Shown here: piece after piece, positions 52,992 to 62,903 of the stretch
Layout: every line of letters begins with the position of its first letter
Position numbering within the stretch: the stretch's first letter is position 1
DNA from: CTSoil-043 sp963821235
GTDB taxonomy: Bacteria; Chloroflexota; Limnocylindria; Limnocylindrales; CSP1-4
DNA length: 64,000 bases
Direction of reading: 5' to 3'
NCBI GenBank assembly: GCA_963821235.1
Contig: CAWGCS010000001.1
Span: 992,001-1,056,000 of the forward strand
Notes under the pieces: generated by a model
What the model was told of the DNA's origin: nothing
Databases searched by the model: none
The model's input: only the letters and a program-made list of their open reading frames with translations
Made by a program: the position numbers and the translations under genes

Positions 52992-53065
52992 CGTCGTGGC
53001 CGAGCGAGCAACGGTCGTGGCCTGCTGGGCAACGGTTGTGGGCCAGCCCGGCGACGGGCGTCACC
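52987..53065. repeat. 21-bp-phased direct repeats, candidate regulator binding array
   Basis: Three copies of the 15-mer GCrACsGTyGTGGsC start at 52987, 53008 and 53029, exactly 21 bases apart (two helical turns). A fourth, weaker copy starts at 53051. They overlap the inverted repeat at 52962-52991. Same-face spacing is typical of cooperative activator binding. Confidence 0.6.
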
Positions 53066-53197
53066 CTGGCGGCGCGCGGTCCCTCTCGCCGAGTGGGCGG
53101 CGCCGTGGCGTTGCGCCTGGCGCGCCCCGGGGCGGCTGCTCGCCCGGGCCGCCGGCCACGTCCCGCGTGCAGACGGCGCCGCCCTTGAAGGCTCCCT

Positions 53198-53221
53198 GAA
53201 GGTTTCGGATTCCTAACCTTC
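53198..53221. promoter_or_regulatory. stem-loop/dyad upstream of the cupredoxin gene
   Basis: GAAGGTT (53198-53204) pairs with AACCTTC (53215-53221) across a 10-base AT-richer loop. It lies 80 bases before the cupredoxin start. It may be an operator or part of a leader. The rest of 52894-53302 shows no credible gene. Confidence 0.35.
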
Positions 53222-53302
53222 CCCGGGGGTGCGGATCGGCGTACCGTTCCGCCCTCCGGGGATGGTGGCAAGCGTCCGAGAGACAGGTGGGGGGTGTTCA
53301 AC

Positions 53303-54508
53303 GTGCACGGTGGGGATCTTCGTCGAAGGCTGCTCCGGATCGGGGCCGCGGCCGGCCTCGTGGCCGGGATGCTGGGGCTGGGCGTGCCGCCCGTCGGCGC
53401 CGGGACGACGCCACTGACGATCACGGCGGATCGCCCGGAGGCCGTCCCGGCGGGTCACCTGTGGGGGTTCAACGACTTCTTCCCGCGGTCGCTCACGGTG
53501 CACCGCGGCCAGACGATCCGAGTGGCGGTCGAAGGGTTCCACACGGCCACGTTCCTGGCCAAGGGAACGAGCGCCCAGGCGGACCTGCGGGCCAACGGCA
53601 TCGTGACCGCCGACGCCGACGACATCGATCGCAATCCGGGCGGCCAGACGCACACCCAGATCCGCGTGGCGGCGCTCCTGCCGACCTCGCAGACGTGCGG
53701 GACGGCGGCAGCCCCCTGCTCGTTCACGGGGGCGGAGACGATCAGCAGCGGCGTGCCGCTCGGGCCGAGCGGACCGTTCGAGGTCACGATCGACGCACCG
53801 GTCGGCGTCTACACCCTGACCTGTCGCGTGCATCCCGGCATGACCGGCACGGTCCGGGTCGCCCCGGCTTCGGTGGCCGCGACGACGGTGACCAGGCTGA
53901 AGGCGGCCGTGAAGGCTCAGATCGCCGCCGACGTGGCGGAGGGCAGGATCGCCGAGAAGCGGGCGTCCACCGTCTCGAAGTCGACGATGCCGAACGGCCA
54001 TGTGCACTGGGTCGTCAACGCCGGCGCGGCCAGCCCGGGCAACCACGTCGCGATCCTCGAGTTCCTGCCCAGGACGCTGGCGGTCCAGCCGGGCGACCTC
54101 GTGACCTGGCGCTCGCCCGCGGTGAACGAGCCGCACACCGTCACGTTCCCGGATGACCTGGCGACGGACCAGGTTCCCACCTGCGAGGGGGCGAACGGCG
54201 GACCGGACACCCCGGCGACGCCGCTCCACACGCCTCCGCAGGGGCCGTTCGACTTCGCCTGCGGCGCCAATCCGGCCGACGAGATCGAGTTCGCGCCGGG
54301 GAACGGCGTCCGGCACCTGCTGGACCCGACGACGGTCTCCGACTCCGGGCTCATGGCCAGCCGCGCCGCTCGGGCAGCGTTCGGCCTCCCGTCATCCGCG
54401 GCCTTCAGCAACTGGACGATCGGGGTCGCGGAGACGGCACCGGCCGGCACCTACACGTTCGTCTGCCAGATCCACGACGGCATGAAGGGGACGCTCGTCG
54501 TCCACTGA
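53303..54508 (+). CDS. secreted two-domain cupredoxin
   Basis: A 401-residue exported protein with two plastocyanin-like domains. The signal sequence is LLRIGAAAGLVAGMLGLGVPPVGA (split). Domain 1 (about 40-185) has VEGFHTATF and the copper loop LTCRVHPGM (Cys, His, Met). Domain 2 (about 225-401) has NEPHTVTF and FVCQIHDGM near the end. Both type 1 copper sites look complete, and additional CGTAAAPC and CEGANGG cysteines may form disulfides. GTG 53303 is favoured over GTG 53294 for spacing from a GGTGGGGGG patch. It is divergent from the cytochrome operon and may be its electron partner. Confidence 0.87.
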   Translation: MHGGDLRRRLLRIGAAAGLVAGMLGLGVPPVGAGTTPLTITADRPEAVPAGHLWGFNDFFPRSLTVHRGQTIRVAVEGFHTATFLAKGTSAQADLRANGIVTADADDIDRNPGGQTHTQIRVAALLPTSQTCGTAAAPCSFTGAETISSGVPLGPSGPFEVTIDAPVGVYTLTCRVHPGMTGTVRVAPASVAATTVTRLKAAVKAQIAADVAEGRIAEKRASTVSKSTMPNGHVHWVVNAGAASPGNHVAILEFLPRTLAVQPGDLVTWRSPAVNEPHTVTFPDDLATDQVPTCEGANGGPDTPATPLHTPPQGPFDFACGANPADEIEFAPGNGVRHLLDPTTVSDSGLMASRAARAAFGLPSSAAFSNWTIGVAETAPAGTYTFVCQIHDGMKGTLVVH

Positions 54509-54524
54509 GCGCGGGCCCTGGAAC

Positions 54525-54555
54525 GACGGCCGCGCCGGTCTCCGGCGCGGCCGTC
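54525..54555. terminator. strong perfect hairpin after the cupredoxin gene
   Basis: GACGGCCGCGCCGG (54525-54538) pairs perfectly with CCGGCGCGGCCGTC (54542-54555) around TCT: a 14-bp stem 16 bases after the stop. There is no T-run. Confidence 0.75.
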
Positions 54556-54648
54556 CCGTGTCTCGGCCGCGCTCGAGGAACGCCTTGAGCTCGGGGCCCG
54601 CCGACCCTCTGCTGTCGGTCGCAGTCGAGTCGAGGGTGCCCGCGTTGG

Positions 54649-54654
54649 TATCGT
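54649..54654 (+). promoter_or_regulatory. -10 hexamer of a probable leaderless gene
   Basis: TATCGT ends 7 nt before the ATG at 54662, with no Shine-Dalgarno between. Confidence 0.4.
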
Positions 54655-54661
54655 GACGGGC

Positions 54662-56476
54662 ATGAGCACCGCACGGCCGTCCACCCGTCCGGGGATGGGC
54701 GCTCTGCCGTACCGCGGCGGGACCACCTTCCGAGTCTGGGCCCCCCACGCCCGCGCCGTCTTCGTCACCGGCTCGTTCGACGCCTGGGCCGGAGACAGCA
54801 CGGAGCTATGGCGTGACGGAGACGGAGCCGGAGGCACGTGGTCGGCGGACGTCGACGGCGTCGGGCCCGGGGCGGAGTACCGCTTCACGATTCGGACCGC
54901 GGAAGGGGACCAGTCGCGGATGGACCCCTACGCGCGGCACGTCACCAGCTCGGTTGGAAACGGCATCGTCTACGACCCGACGGCGTTCGACTGGGGCGGC
55001 GACGCCTTCGCCATGCCGACCTGGGACGACCTCGTCATCTACGAGATGCACGTCGGGACGTTCGCCGCGACCGAGGACCGGCGGGGCACCTTCGACGCCG
55101 CGCGGCGACGCCTTCCCTACCTCGAGAAGCTTGGTGTCTCCGCCGTCCAGGTCATGCCTCCCTTCGAGTTCGCGGGCGACGTCTCGTGGGGGTACAACCC
55201 GGCCCACCTGTTCGCGATCGAGTCGTCGTACGGCGGGCCGGATGCCTTCAAGCGGTTCGTCCGCGACGCCCATGCGCACGGGATCGCGGTGATCGTGGAC
55301 GTGGTCTACAACCACCTCGGCCCGTCCGACCTCGACCTGTGGAGGTTCGACGGCTGGGCGGAGGGCGAGGGCGGCGGCATCTACGTGTACAACGACTGGC
55401 GCGCCGCGACGCCGTGGGGAGCCACGCGGCCTGACTTCGGGCGGGGCGAGGTGCGCACGTTCCTGCGGGACAGCGCCATGAGCTGGCTCGAGGAGTTCCG
55501 CTGCGACGGCCTCCGCTTCGACTCGACGATCTACCTCCGGACCGTCGACGGCAACGCGCACGACCCGGCGACCGCCCTGCCCGACGGCTGGTCCTTCCTG
55601 GCCTGGATCAACGACGAGATCCGGGCCCGCCAGCCCTGGAAGATCACGATCGCGGAGGACCTGCAGGACGACCCGGCCCTCGTCAGACCGACCGCCGAGG
55701 GCGGTGCGGGGTTCGTGGCGCAGTGGGACGCGAGCTTCGTCCACCGGGTCCGGCCAGCGCTCGTGGCGCCGGACGACGCGGCGCGGGACATCGGCTCGGT
55801 CGTCGTCGGCATCGCCGGTGAAGGCCGCGGCGCGCCGCCGAGCCGCGTCATCTACACGGAGTCTCACGACGAGGTCGCGAACGGGCAGACCCGGGTGCCC
55901 GAAGCGATCACCCCGGGGGACGCGGCCAGCTGGTGGGCGAAGAAGCGGTCGATCCTCGGCTCTGCCCTCGTCCTGACGTCACCCGGCATCCCGATGCTGT
56001 TCCAGGGGCAGGAGCTGCTCGAGGACCGCTGGTTCGACGACACGGTCGCCCTCGACTGGGAGAAGGCGATCTCGAATCGCGGCATCCTGCGCTGCCACCG
56101 CGACCTCGTCGCCCTGCGCCGCGCGCGCGACGGGGCCACGAAAGGCCTGCGGGGCTCGCACGTCGCCATCCTTCGCGCCGACAACGAGGCGAAGGTGCTG
56201 GCGATGCATCGCTGGATGGACGGTGGGCCACACGACGACACGGTCGTCGTGGCGAACTTCGCGGACCGCCCGCTGGACGGCACGCGGATCGGATTCCCGG
56301 CCGCCGGCCGATGGAGCGTGCGCTTCAACTCGGACGCCACGAGCTACGCCCACGAGTTCGGCGGCCAGGACGTGTTCGACCTCGACGCCGACGGGGAGGC
56401 GATGGACGGCTGCGCGCAGAGCGGGCTCGTCTCGCTGGCCCCGTACGGGGTCGTGATCCTCGCGCGCGAGGCCTGA
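54662..56476 (+). CDS. GH13 alpha-glucan enzyme (TreZ/branching-enzyme-like)
   Basis: A 604-residue glycoside hydrolase 13 protein. An N-terminal CBM48-type domain (about 15-105, TTFRVWAPHARAVFVTGSFDAW) precedes the barrel. Catalytic residues are in place: nucleophile Asp287 in CDGLRFDSTIY, acid Glu332 in ITIAEDLQD and Asp403 in TESHDEVAN; VDVVYNHLGP is conserved region I. A beta C-domain ends it. Malto-oligosyltrehalose trehalohydrolase or a glycogen branching enzyme is the best guess; there is no treY/treS or glgA neighbour to decide it. It is a single gene. Confidence 0.85.
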   Translation: MSTARPSTRPGMGALPYRGGTTFRVWAPHARAVFVTGSFDAWAGDSTELWRDGDGAGGTWSADVDGVGPGAEYRFTIRTAEGDQSRMDPYARHVTSSVGNGIVYDPTAFDWGGDAFAMPTWDDLVIYEMHVGTFAATEDRRGTFDAARRRLPYLEKLGVSAVQVMPPFEFAGDVSWGYNPAHLFAIESSYGGPDAFKRFVRDAHAHGIAVIVDVVYNHLGPSDLDLWRFDGWAEGEGGGIYVYNDWRAATPWGATRPDFGRGEVRTFLRDSAMSWLEEFRCDGLRFDSTIYLRTVDGNAHDPATALPDGWSFLAWINDEIRARQPWKITIAEDLQDDPALVRPTAEGGAGFVAQWDASFVHRVRPALVAPDDAARDIGSVVVGIAGEGRGAPPSRVIYTESHDEVANGQTRVPEAITPGDAASWWAKKRSILGSALVLTSPGIPMLFQGQELLEDRWFDDTVALDWEKAISNRGILRCHRDLVALRRARDGATKGLRGSHVAILRADNEAKVLAMHRWMDGGPHDDTVVVANFADRPLDGTRIGFPAAGRWSVRFNSDATSYAHEFGGQDVFDLDADGEAMDGCAQSGLVSLAPYGVVILAREA

Positions 56477-56533
56477 TCGCGCAGCCCGCCCGGCCGCGAT
56501 CGGCCGCCGGATCGGCGACGTCCCGGCTCCCGG

Positions 56534-57886
56534 TCAGCCGCCGATCGCCGCCCTGACGACGTCCGCCACCTGGCGAGCGTACCGATCGGTCGCCTCCGCC
56601 GTGGGGCCCTCCACCATGACCCGGCACAGGTCCTCCGTTCCCGAGTAGCGGACGAGGACCCGGCCCTGCCCGGCGAGCTCCGCCTCGACGCGAGCGATGG
56701 CCTCCGTGATCTCCGGGACGGTGGCGACGTCGGGCTTGCGCGCGACCTTCACGTTGACGAGCGACTGCGGAAAGACGTCCATCAGCTTCGCCAGCCCGGA
56801 GAGGGGCTGGCCGGCCCGGATCATGGCGGTCACGAGCTTGAGCGCCGTGAGGATGCCGTCGCCGGTGGTGTGGTGCTCGAGGAAGATGGTGTGACCGGAT
56901 GCCTCGCCGCCGATCACCGCGTCGACCGCCTTCATCTCCTCCAGGACGTAGCGGTCGCCGACCTTGGAGGCATGGTGCCTGAAGCCGTACCTCCGGCAGG
57001 CGACCATCAGGCCGAGGTTGCTCATGACCGTGCTGACGACCCGGTCGTTCCTGAGCCGGCCCTGGTCCTTGAGCATCCGCGCACAGATGATGAGCACCTG
57101 GTCGCCGGTCAGCTCGGTGCCCATCTCGTCGATGGCGATGAGGCGGTCGCCGTCCCCGTCGAAGGCCATCCCGAGGACCGAGCCGGTCTCGACCACGGTC
57201 CTCGCCAGGTCCGCGGTGTGCTGCGAGCCGCACCCGTCGTTGATGTTGATCCCGTCCGGCTCGTCGTGGATCACCGTCACGTCGGCACCCAGCTCGGTGA
57301 AGACCGCGGGCGCCACCCGGTACGTTGCGCCGTTCGCCACGTCCATGGAGATCTTCATGCCCTCCAGCGAGAGGTCCCGGGGGAAGGCGTTCTTGAGGAA
57401 GACGATGTAGCGAGCCCGAGCGTCGTCGAGCCGGTAGGCCCTGCCCATCTCGTGCGGCGGCGGCACCATGCCGGGCAGGTTCCCGCCCAGGATCAGGTCC
57501 TCGATCTCGGCCTCCTGCTCGTCCGACAGCTTGAAGCCGGAGCCTGAGAACACCTTGATGCCGTTGTCCTGGTAGGGGTTGTGGGAGGCCGAGACGACGA
57601 TCCCCGCGTCGGCTCGCATGCTCTCCGTCACGTAGGCGATCCCCGGCGTCGGCAGCACGCCGACCATGTCGGCGATGCCGCCCATCGAGGTGACGCCGGA
57701 CTCGAGGGCGCTCTCCAGCATGTAGCCCGAGATGCGCGTGTCCTTGCCGATGATCACCCGCGTGCGGTGACCGGGCTTCCGGAGGACGTAGGTGACCGCC
57801 TGGCCGACGGCGAACGCCATGCTTGCATCCATGGGATGGCGATTGGCCTCGCCCCTGATCCCGTCCGTTCCGAACAGTCTGCCCAT
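56534..57886 (-). CDS. glmM: phosphoglucosamine mutase
   Basis: Converts glucosamine-6-phosphate to glucosamine-1-phosphate for cell-wall UDP-GlcNAc (450 aa). It opens MGRLFGTDGIRGEAN; the phospho-Ser101 is in VVSASHNPYQDNG, the magnesium loop is FDGDGDR, the sugar loop is GGEASGHTIFLEHHTTGDG, and the phosphate loop is RYSGTEDLCRVMVEG. All are conserved. It is 42 bases downstream of the beta-helix protein on the same strand, so the two are likely co-transcribed. Confidence 0.95.
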   Translation of the reverse strand: MGRLFGTDGIRGEANRHPMDASMAFAVGQAVTYVLRKPGHRTRVIIGKDTRISGYMLESALESGVTSMGGIADMVGVLPTPGIAYVTESMRADAGIVVSASHNPYQDNGIKVFSGSGFKLSDEQEAEIEDLILGGNLPGMVPPPHEMGRAYRLDDARARYIVFLKNAFPRDLSLEGMKISMDVANGATYRVAPAVFTELGADVTVIHDEPDGININDGCGSQHTADLARTVVETGSVLGMAFDGDGDRLIAIDEMGTELTGDQVLIICARMLKDQGRLRNDRVVSTVMSNLGLMVACRRYGFRHHASKVGDRYVLEEMKAVDAVIGGEASGHTIFLEHHTTGDGILTALKLVTAMIRAGQPLSGLAKLMDVFPQSLVNVKVARKPDVATVPEITEAIARVEAELAGQGRVLVRYSGTEDLCRVMVEGPTAEATDRYARQVADVVRAAIGG

Positions 57887-57928
57887 CGGGTCTCTCGCAC
57901 TCCCAGGTTGTGGTTCGGCGCCGGCGTG

Positions 57929-59140
57929 TCACCCGCCGGCGAAGAGGTCCATTGACGCGAGCAGGGCTCCCGCCCGCCCGCACAGGCCGTCGACGGTCTG
58001 CTGGAGCCACTCCACGCCGGCGGCCCTGGCCTCCGGCGGGAGCGTCCGGATGGTCGTCACGTAGTCCGCATTCGAGCGGCCGAGCGCGTCCTCCAGGGCG
58101 GCCGGCGGGGGGTCGGCGACCAGCTCGCCGGCCTCGTCGAAGAGCGAGCACACCTGGTCGATCTGCTCGTGCAGCTCCCTCCGCGGCCCGTCGTCGGAGG
58201 GGACGCGCTCGACCATCGCCGCAAGGCGCGTCGTGCGCTCCTGCCTCGCCAGGGCCAGCATCTCGAGGGCCCCCTCGTGGACCAGCGTTCCGAGCGGCTG
58301 CTCCTCGAAGAACGGCCGCCGGACCTGACGGTACCACCGCTCGAGGGCGGCGAGGTTCGCCAGGTAGATGAGGTTGTTGGCCACGATTCGGGACAGCCGC
58401 CGGTAGGTGCGGGGGGTGGCCGGTCGGCGGCGTTCCTCGAGGGGGGCGGGGATGACGAGGGAGCCGTCCTCCGGCACGTCGGCGCGCAGCACCGTGCCGG
58501 CGGCGACCACCGTCCCATACCCGACGCGCAGGGGTCCCACCGCCCCGCCCTGGCCGCCAAGGAAGATCGGCGGCTGGTCGAGCATGACGCCGCGCGGCAC
58601 GTCGCCGAACAGCGACGCGGTCGTCTTGTCCCCGTCGGGCGTGAAGTTGAAGTGGACGTACGAGCTGCCCACCTCGCTGTGGTCCCGACGGCTGGTGCCG
58701 CCGGCCATCAGGCAGTCACAGAAGTTGACGAGGCTGCCGAGGGTGACGAAGGGGAACAGGATCGTCTGCTTGAGCCCGACGCAGTGGGCGCCGCTCGCTG
58801 CCTCCTCGAGGATGGTGCCTCCTCGAACGTGGGCGCCGAGGCCCATGCTCGACCCGGCGAGGAAGACTGAGCCCTGGTGGTAGCCGCCCCTGAGCTCGAC
58901 GCCCGGCCCAAGGCGGCAGTCGTCGAGGGTCGCGGGACCCTCGGCTCCGAGGCGCACGCCCGCGGAGATCACGGTCTTCGGGCCATAGATGCGGCAGCCG
59001 GGGTAGATGGTGACGTCGTCACCGGAGATCCGGTCCGGGTCGACCTCGGGGCCGATGTCCAGGCTCCAGGGATTCGGCAGCGAGACGCCCTTGTCGAGCA
59101 GTCTCGCGATCGTCTCGTGGCCACGGGGCTGGACCTGCAT
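57929..59140 (-). CDS. left-handed beta-helix sugar-nucleotide-type protein (GlmU C-domain-like)
   Basis: A 403-residue protein from ATG 59140, with GGAGG six bases upstream. The first two thirds are hexapeptide-like turns of a left-handed beta-helix (VTIYPGCRIYGPKTVISAGVRLG, SVFLAGSSMGLGAHVRGGTILE, LRVGYGTVVAAGTVLRADVPED, each split here). The last third is helical (LIYLANLAALERWYRQVRRPF; HEQIDQVCSLFDEAGELV). It lacks a nucleotidyltransferase N-domain. Position upstream of glmM suggests a role in GlcNAc-1-P/UDP-GlcNAc formation; acetyltransferase activity is inference, as the catalytic His is not assigned. Confidence 0.75.
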   Translation of the reverse strand: MQVQPRGHETIARLLDKGVSLPNPWSLDIGPEVDPDRISGDDVTIYPGCRIYGPKTVISAGVRLGAEGPATLDDCRLGPGVELRGGYHQGSVFLAGSSMGLGAHVRGGTILEEAASGAHCVGLKQTILFPFVTLGSLVNFCDCLMAGGTSRRDHSEVGSSYVHFNFTPDGDKTTASLFGDVPRGVMLDQPPIFLGGQGGAVGPLRVGYGTVVAAGTVLRADVPEDGSLVIPAPLEERRRPATPRTYRRLSRIVANNLIYLANLAALERWYRQVRRPFFEEQPLGTLVHEGALEMLALARQERTTRLAAMVERVPSDDGPRRELHEQIDQVCSLFDEAGELVADPPPAALEDALGRSNADYVTTIRTLPPEARAAGVEWLQQTVDGLCGRAGALLASMDLFAGG

Positions 59141-59397
59141 GCGCGGCCTCCGATCGTCGTATGCCCGAACGGGATGGAGTCGGCCGTGCGCGGTCGCGCA
59201 CGCGTCCGGGACGATCCGCCGGGCGTTCAGGACCCCCATTGTGTCGTCCATCCTGGTGCTCCGCGCGTCCCCTGTCGCGCGTGAATGACAACGTCTCGGG
59301 GGAGCCGTGCCATCCTGAGCGTGTCACGCGGCCCAACTCTCGTCTCCGCGATCGCGGCCCGACGCCGCGAGCTCAGGGAGGCCGGAAGGGGAACCTC

Positions 59398-60801
<1,404 letters not shown>

Positions 60802-60866
60802 GCCATCGGGCGCCGGGGAATGGCGCGGCGCGGGGTTCCGTCAGCGGCGTCCGCAGGACCCGACGC

Positions 60867-61310
60867 TCACGCGTGGATGGCATCGAGCGTGATTCGGCGC
60901 GCCTGGATCCGGCAGACGACCCGCGTCTCGCGTGCCCGCTGCTCGAGCGGGTAGATGCAGCCGTAGTAGGCCGGGTGGCGCGAGTACTTCCGCGTCAGCG
61001 CGTCGAGATGCTCGAGCGCGCCGTCCGTGACGAGCTCCGCGTCACCCCGGATCTGGATGAAGCGAGCCGTGTTGTCGTGGTCGACGACGAGCAGGCTGAC
61101 CTTCGGGTTGGCCACCAGGTTGCGCCCCTTCCGACGCTCGAGCGTCGTGTTGACCCGGGCGCATTCTCCGTCGAAGTCCACCCAGACCAGGCTCGACTCG
61201 GGCCTGCCGTCGGGACCCATCGTCGTGAGCACGCCGCAGATCGGCCGCGTCAGCAGGTCGAGGTGCGAGGCCGGGATCGGCAGCGCCTCGGGCGCGGCGA
61301 GCGTGCTCAT
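60867..61310 (-). CDS. PPOX-class (F420- or FMN-dependent) oxidoreductase, copy 2
   Basis: A split-barrel flavin-type protein (147 aa). It shows GVLTTMGPDGRPESSLVWVDFDGE, RRKGRNLVANPKVSLLVVD and IQIRGDAELV, the pattern of pyridoxamine-phosphate-oxidase-like proteins that in this phylum often use F420. It is clearly a tandem duplicate of the upstream gene (same DFDGEC-RVNT and EHLDAL-KY motifs). It overlaps the upstream stop by four bases (ATGA). Confidence 0.85.
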   Translation of the reverse strand: MSTLAAPEALPIPASHLDLLTRPICGVLTTMGPDGRPESSLVWVDFDGECARVNTTLERRKGRNLVANPKVSLLVVDHDNTARFIQIRGDAELVTDGALEHLDALTRKYSRHPAYYGCIYPLEQRARETRVVCRIQARRITLDAIHA

Positions 61311-61780
61311 CGCCCGCCTCCCGGCTCCGTGGCGTCCAGGGCCACGACGTGGTCCGGTCGGATCCGGCACAGGACGGGGGTCTCGGTCTCGGCGAAGCGG
61401 GCCGGGATGGCGTCGCCGAAGTAGCGGATCGGCCGGCCGGCGTACTTCGAGGCCAGGGCGTCGAGGTGCTCGGCCGCGCCATCCTCGGTCATCGCGATCA
61501 CCGTGCCGCGGACCTCGAGGTAGCGCAGCGGCTGCCGTGGGTCGTAGCAGAGGAGCGTGACGCGCGGGTCGCGGCGGATGTTCCGCTCCTTGGCGAAGCC
61601 GCGCATCGTGTTGACGCGCACGCACTCGCCGTCGAAGTCGCACCAGACGACGGAGGTCTGCGGATAGCCGTCGGGCATGACCGTGGTCAGGGCCGCGACG
61701 GGCGGGCACTCGACGAGGTCCCGGTGGGACGGAGGGATCCCGTCGCTAGCGTGATCGCGCAGCAAGCCGATCGTTCCCAT
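61307..61780 (-). CDS. PPOX-class (F420- or FMN-dependent) oxidoreductase, copy 1
   Basis: A 157-residue paralogue of the next gene: ALTTVMPDGYPQTSVVWCDFDGE, the R-G-F-A-K-E-R-N-I-R-R-D-P-R-V-T segment, and YLEVRGTVIAM. Start ATG 61780 has AAGGAG eight bases upstream, lying inside the end of the alpha/beta hydrolase frame (35-bp overlap). Its cofactor and substrate are unknown. Stop overlaps the next start. Confidence 0.85.
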   Translation of the reverse strand: MGTIGLLRDHASDGIPPSHRDLVECPPVAALTTVMPDGYPQTSVVWCDFDGECVRVNTMRGFAKERNIRRDPRVTLLCYDPRQPLRYLEVRGTVIAMTEDGAAEHLDALASKYAGRPIRYFGDAIPARFAETETPVLCRIRPDHVVALDATEPGGGR

Positions 61781-62640
61781 GGCTCCGCTCCTTCGCCAGC
61801 TCCCGGCGCATCCGCTCCACGGCGCCGGGCCACGCCGGCTCGGGGGCGAGCTCGGCGGGGAGCTCCTGCCCGGTGACCCAGGCCTCGACCAATGCGGACG
61901 TGCAGGTCCGTCCGTCGGGCCAGCCACCCGTGGCCGAGCCCGGGCGCGAAGCGGGCCTCCGCGTGCGGCATGAGCGCCGCCTGCGCTGCGTTGGACGGCC
62001 GGATGAGCGTCTCCGTCTCGCCGGCGGTGAGCAGGGTCGGGGACGGCGCGCCGATCTCGACGCTGGAGATCCCGCCCTTGAAGCCCTCCACGAACGCCCG
62101 CCGGAACGCCCGGCGCGGGGCCACGCGCAGATCCGCCCTGCCCGCCTCGTCCATCCCGATCGCCCGGCTGAACATCGCGACGACGGGGCGCGTGTGGAGG
62201 AAGGGCGAGACCGCCGTGATCCCGAGCAGGAACAGCGGGCCGCCCCACCAGGTGAAGACGCCGGCACGGTCGATGATCGCGCGGTCGACCAGCTCCGGGT
62301 GGCGGCGCAGCAGCCGGTGGGTCACGCCGCCGCCCCACGAGAGCCCCACGACGTGGGCCCGCCGCGCGGGGACGCGCGACTCGATGAGCTCCGCGACGAG
62401 GTCCGCGGTCTGGTCGACTGTCAGTGGCCGCAGGTGGTTGCTGCGCCCGAAGCCCGGCAGGTCCGGCGCGAGGCAGTGGAACCGATCGCCGAGGCGTGCC
62501 ATGTGGTCGCGCCACATGCGCCCGCTGGCGCCCGCCCCGTGGAGGAGCACGACGGCGGGGGAGCCCGGGGTGCCGGACTCGTGGACGTGCATCGGGGCTT
62601 CGGGTGCCATCTCGCTCCCCTGGATCGACTGCGCGTTCAT
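61746..62640 (-). CDS. alpha/beta hydrolase (apparent frameshift near the 3' end)
   Basis: An alpha/beta-fold hydrolase from ATG 62640, with GGAGG eight bases upstream. The oxyanion strand VVLLHGAGASGRMWRDHM, LAPDLPGFGRS and the nucleophile elbow VGLSWGGG (serine) are present; the catalytic His lies in PGLGHGWLA. Just after this, near 61905, sense passes to another frame, where LVEAWVTGQELPAELAPEP and RMRRELAKERS give the expected C-terminal helices, ending at 61746. The original frame runs on to 61687 as Arg/Ala-rich sequence through the next gene. One extra base, or two lost, explains it; sequencing error is possible. Confidence 0.75.
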
Positions 62641-62686
62641 GGTGGTACCTCCGGGCCGGCGGGACCAAGGGCCGCCGGCACTGTTC

Positions 62687-62815
62687 CTAGCGGCCGAAGA
62701 ACGGGGTCGGCTGCCAGCTCTGGACGAGCGCGGCCCACAGCAGGACGGCGTCGATCGCGAGGCCCGGCAGGGTCCACGGGGTGACGAACAGGACCAGCAC
62801 GATCGCCGAGGCCAC
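62687..62815 (-). CDS. possible small membrane protein
   Basis: A 42-residue frame from GTG 62815: ASAIVLVLFVTPWTLPGLAI and DAVLLWAALVQSWQPTPFFGR form one or two hydrophobic helices. There is no ribosome binding site and no known family, so it is tentative. It lies between the hydrolase start and the divergent AlkZ-like gene. Confidence 0.35.
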   Translation of the reverse strand: MASAIVLVLFVTPWTLPGLAIDAVLLWAALVQSWQPTPFFGR

Positions 62816-62903
62816 GGATGACCGCGCTGCGGGCGCAGGCGTCCCGCGCGCGGCCCTGGGGCAGCCGATCCACGGTTGACGGAGCGCCGACGATGTCCGC
62901 GAC

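Noticed and set aside
52929..53216. 95-codon plus-strand frame in the cytochrome/cupredoxin control region
   Set aside because: It overlaps the inverted and direct repeats, has Arg/Gly/Ala-rich composition, no ribosome binding site and no family similarity.
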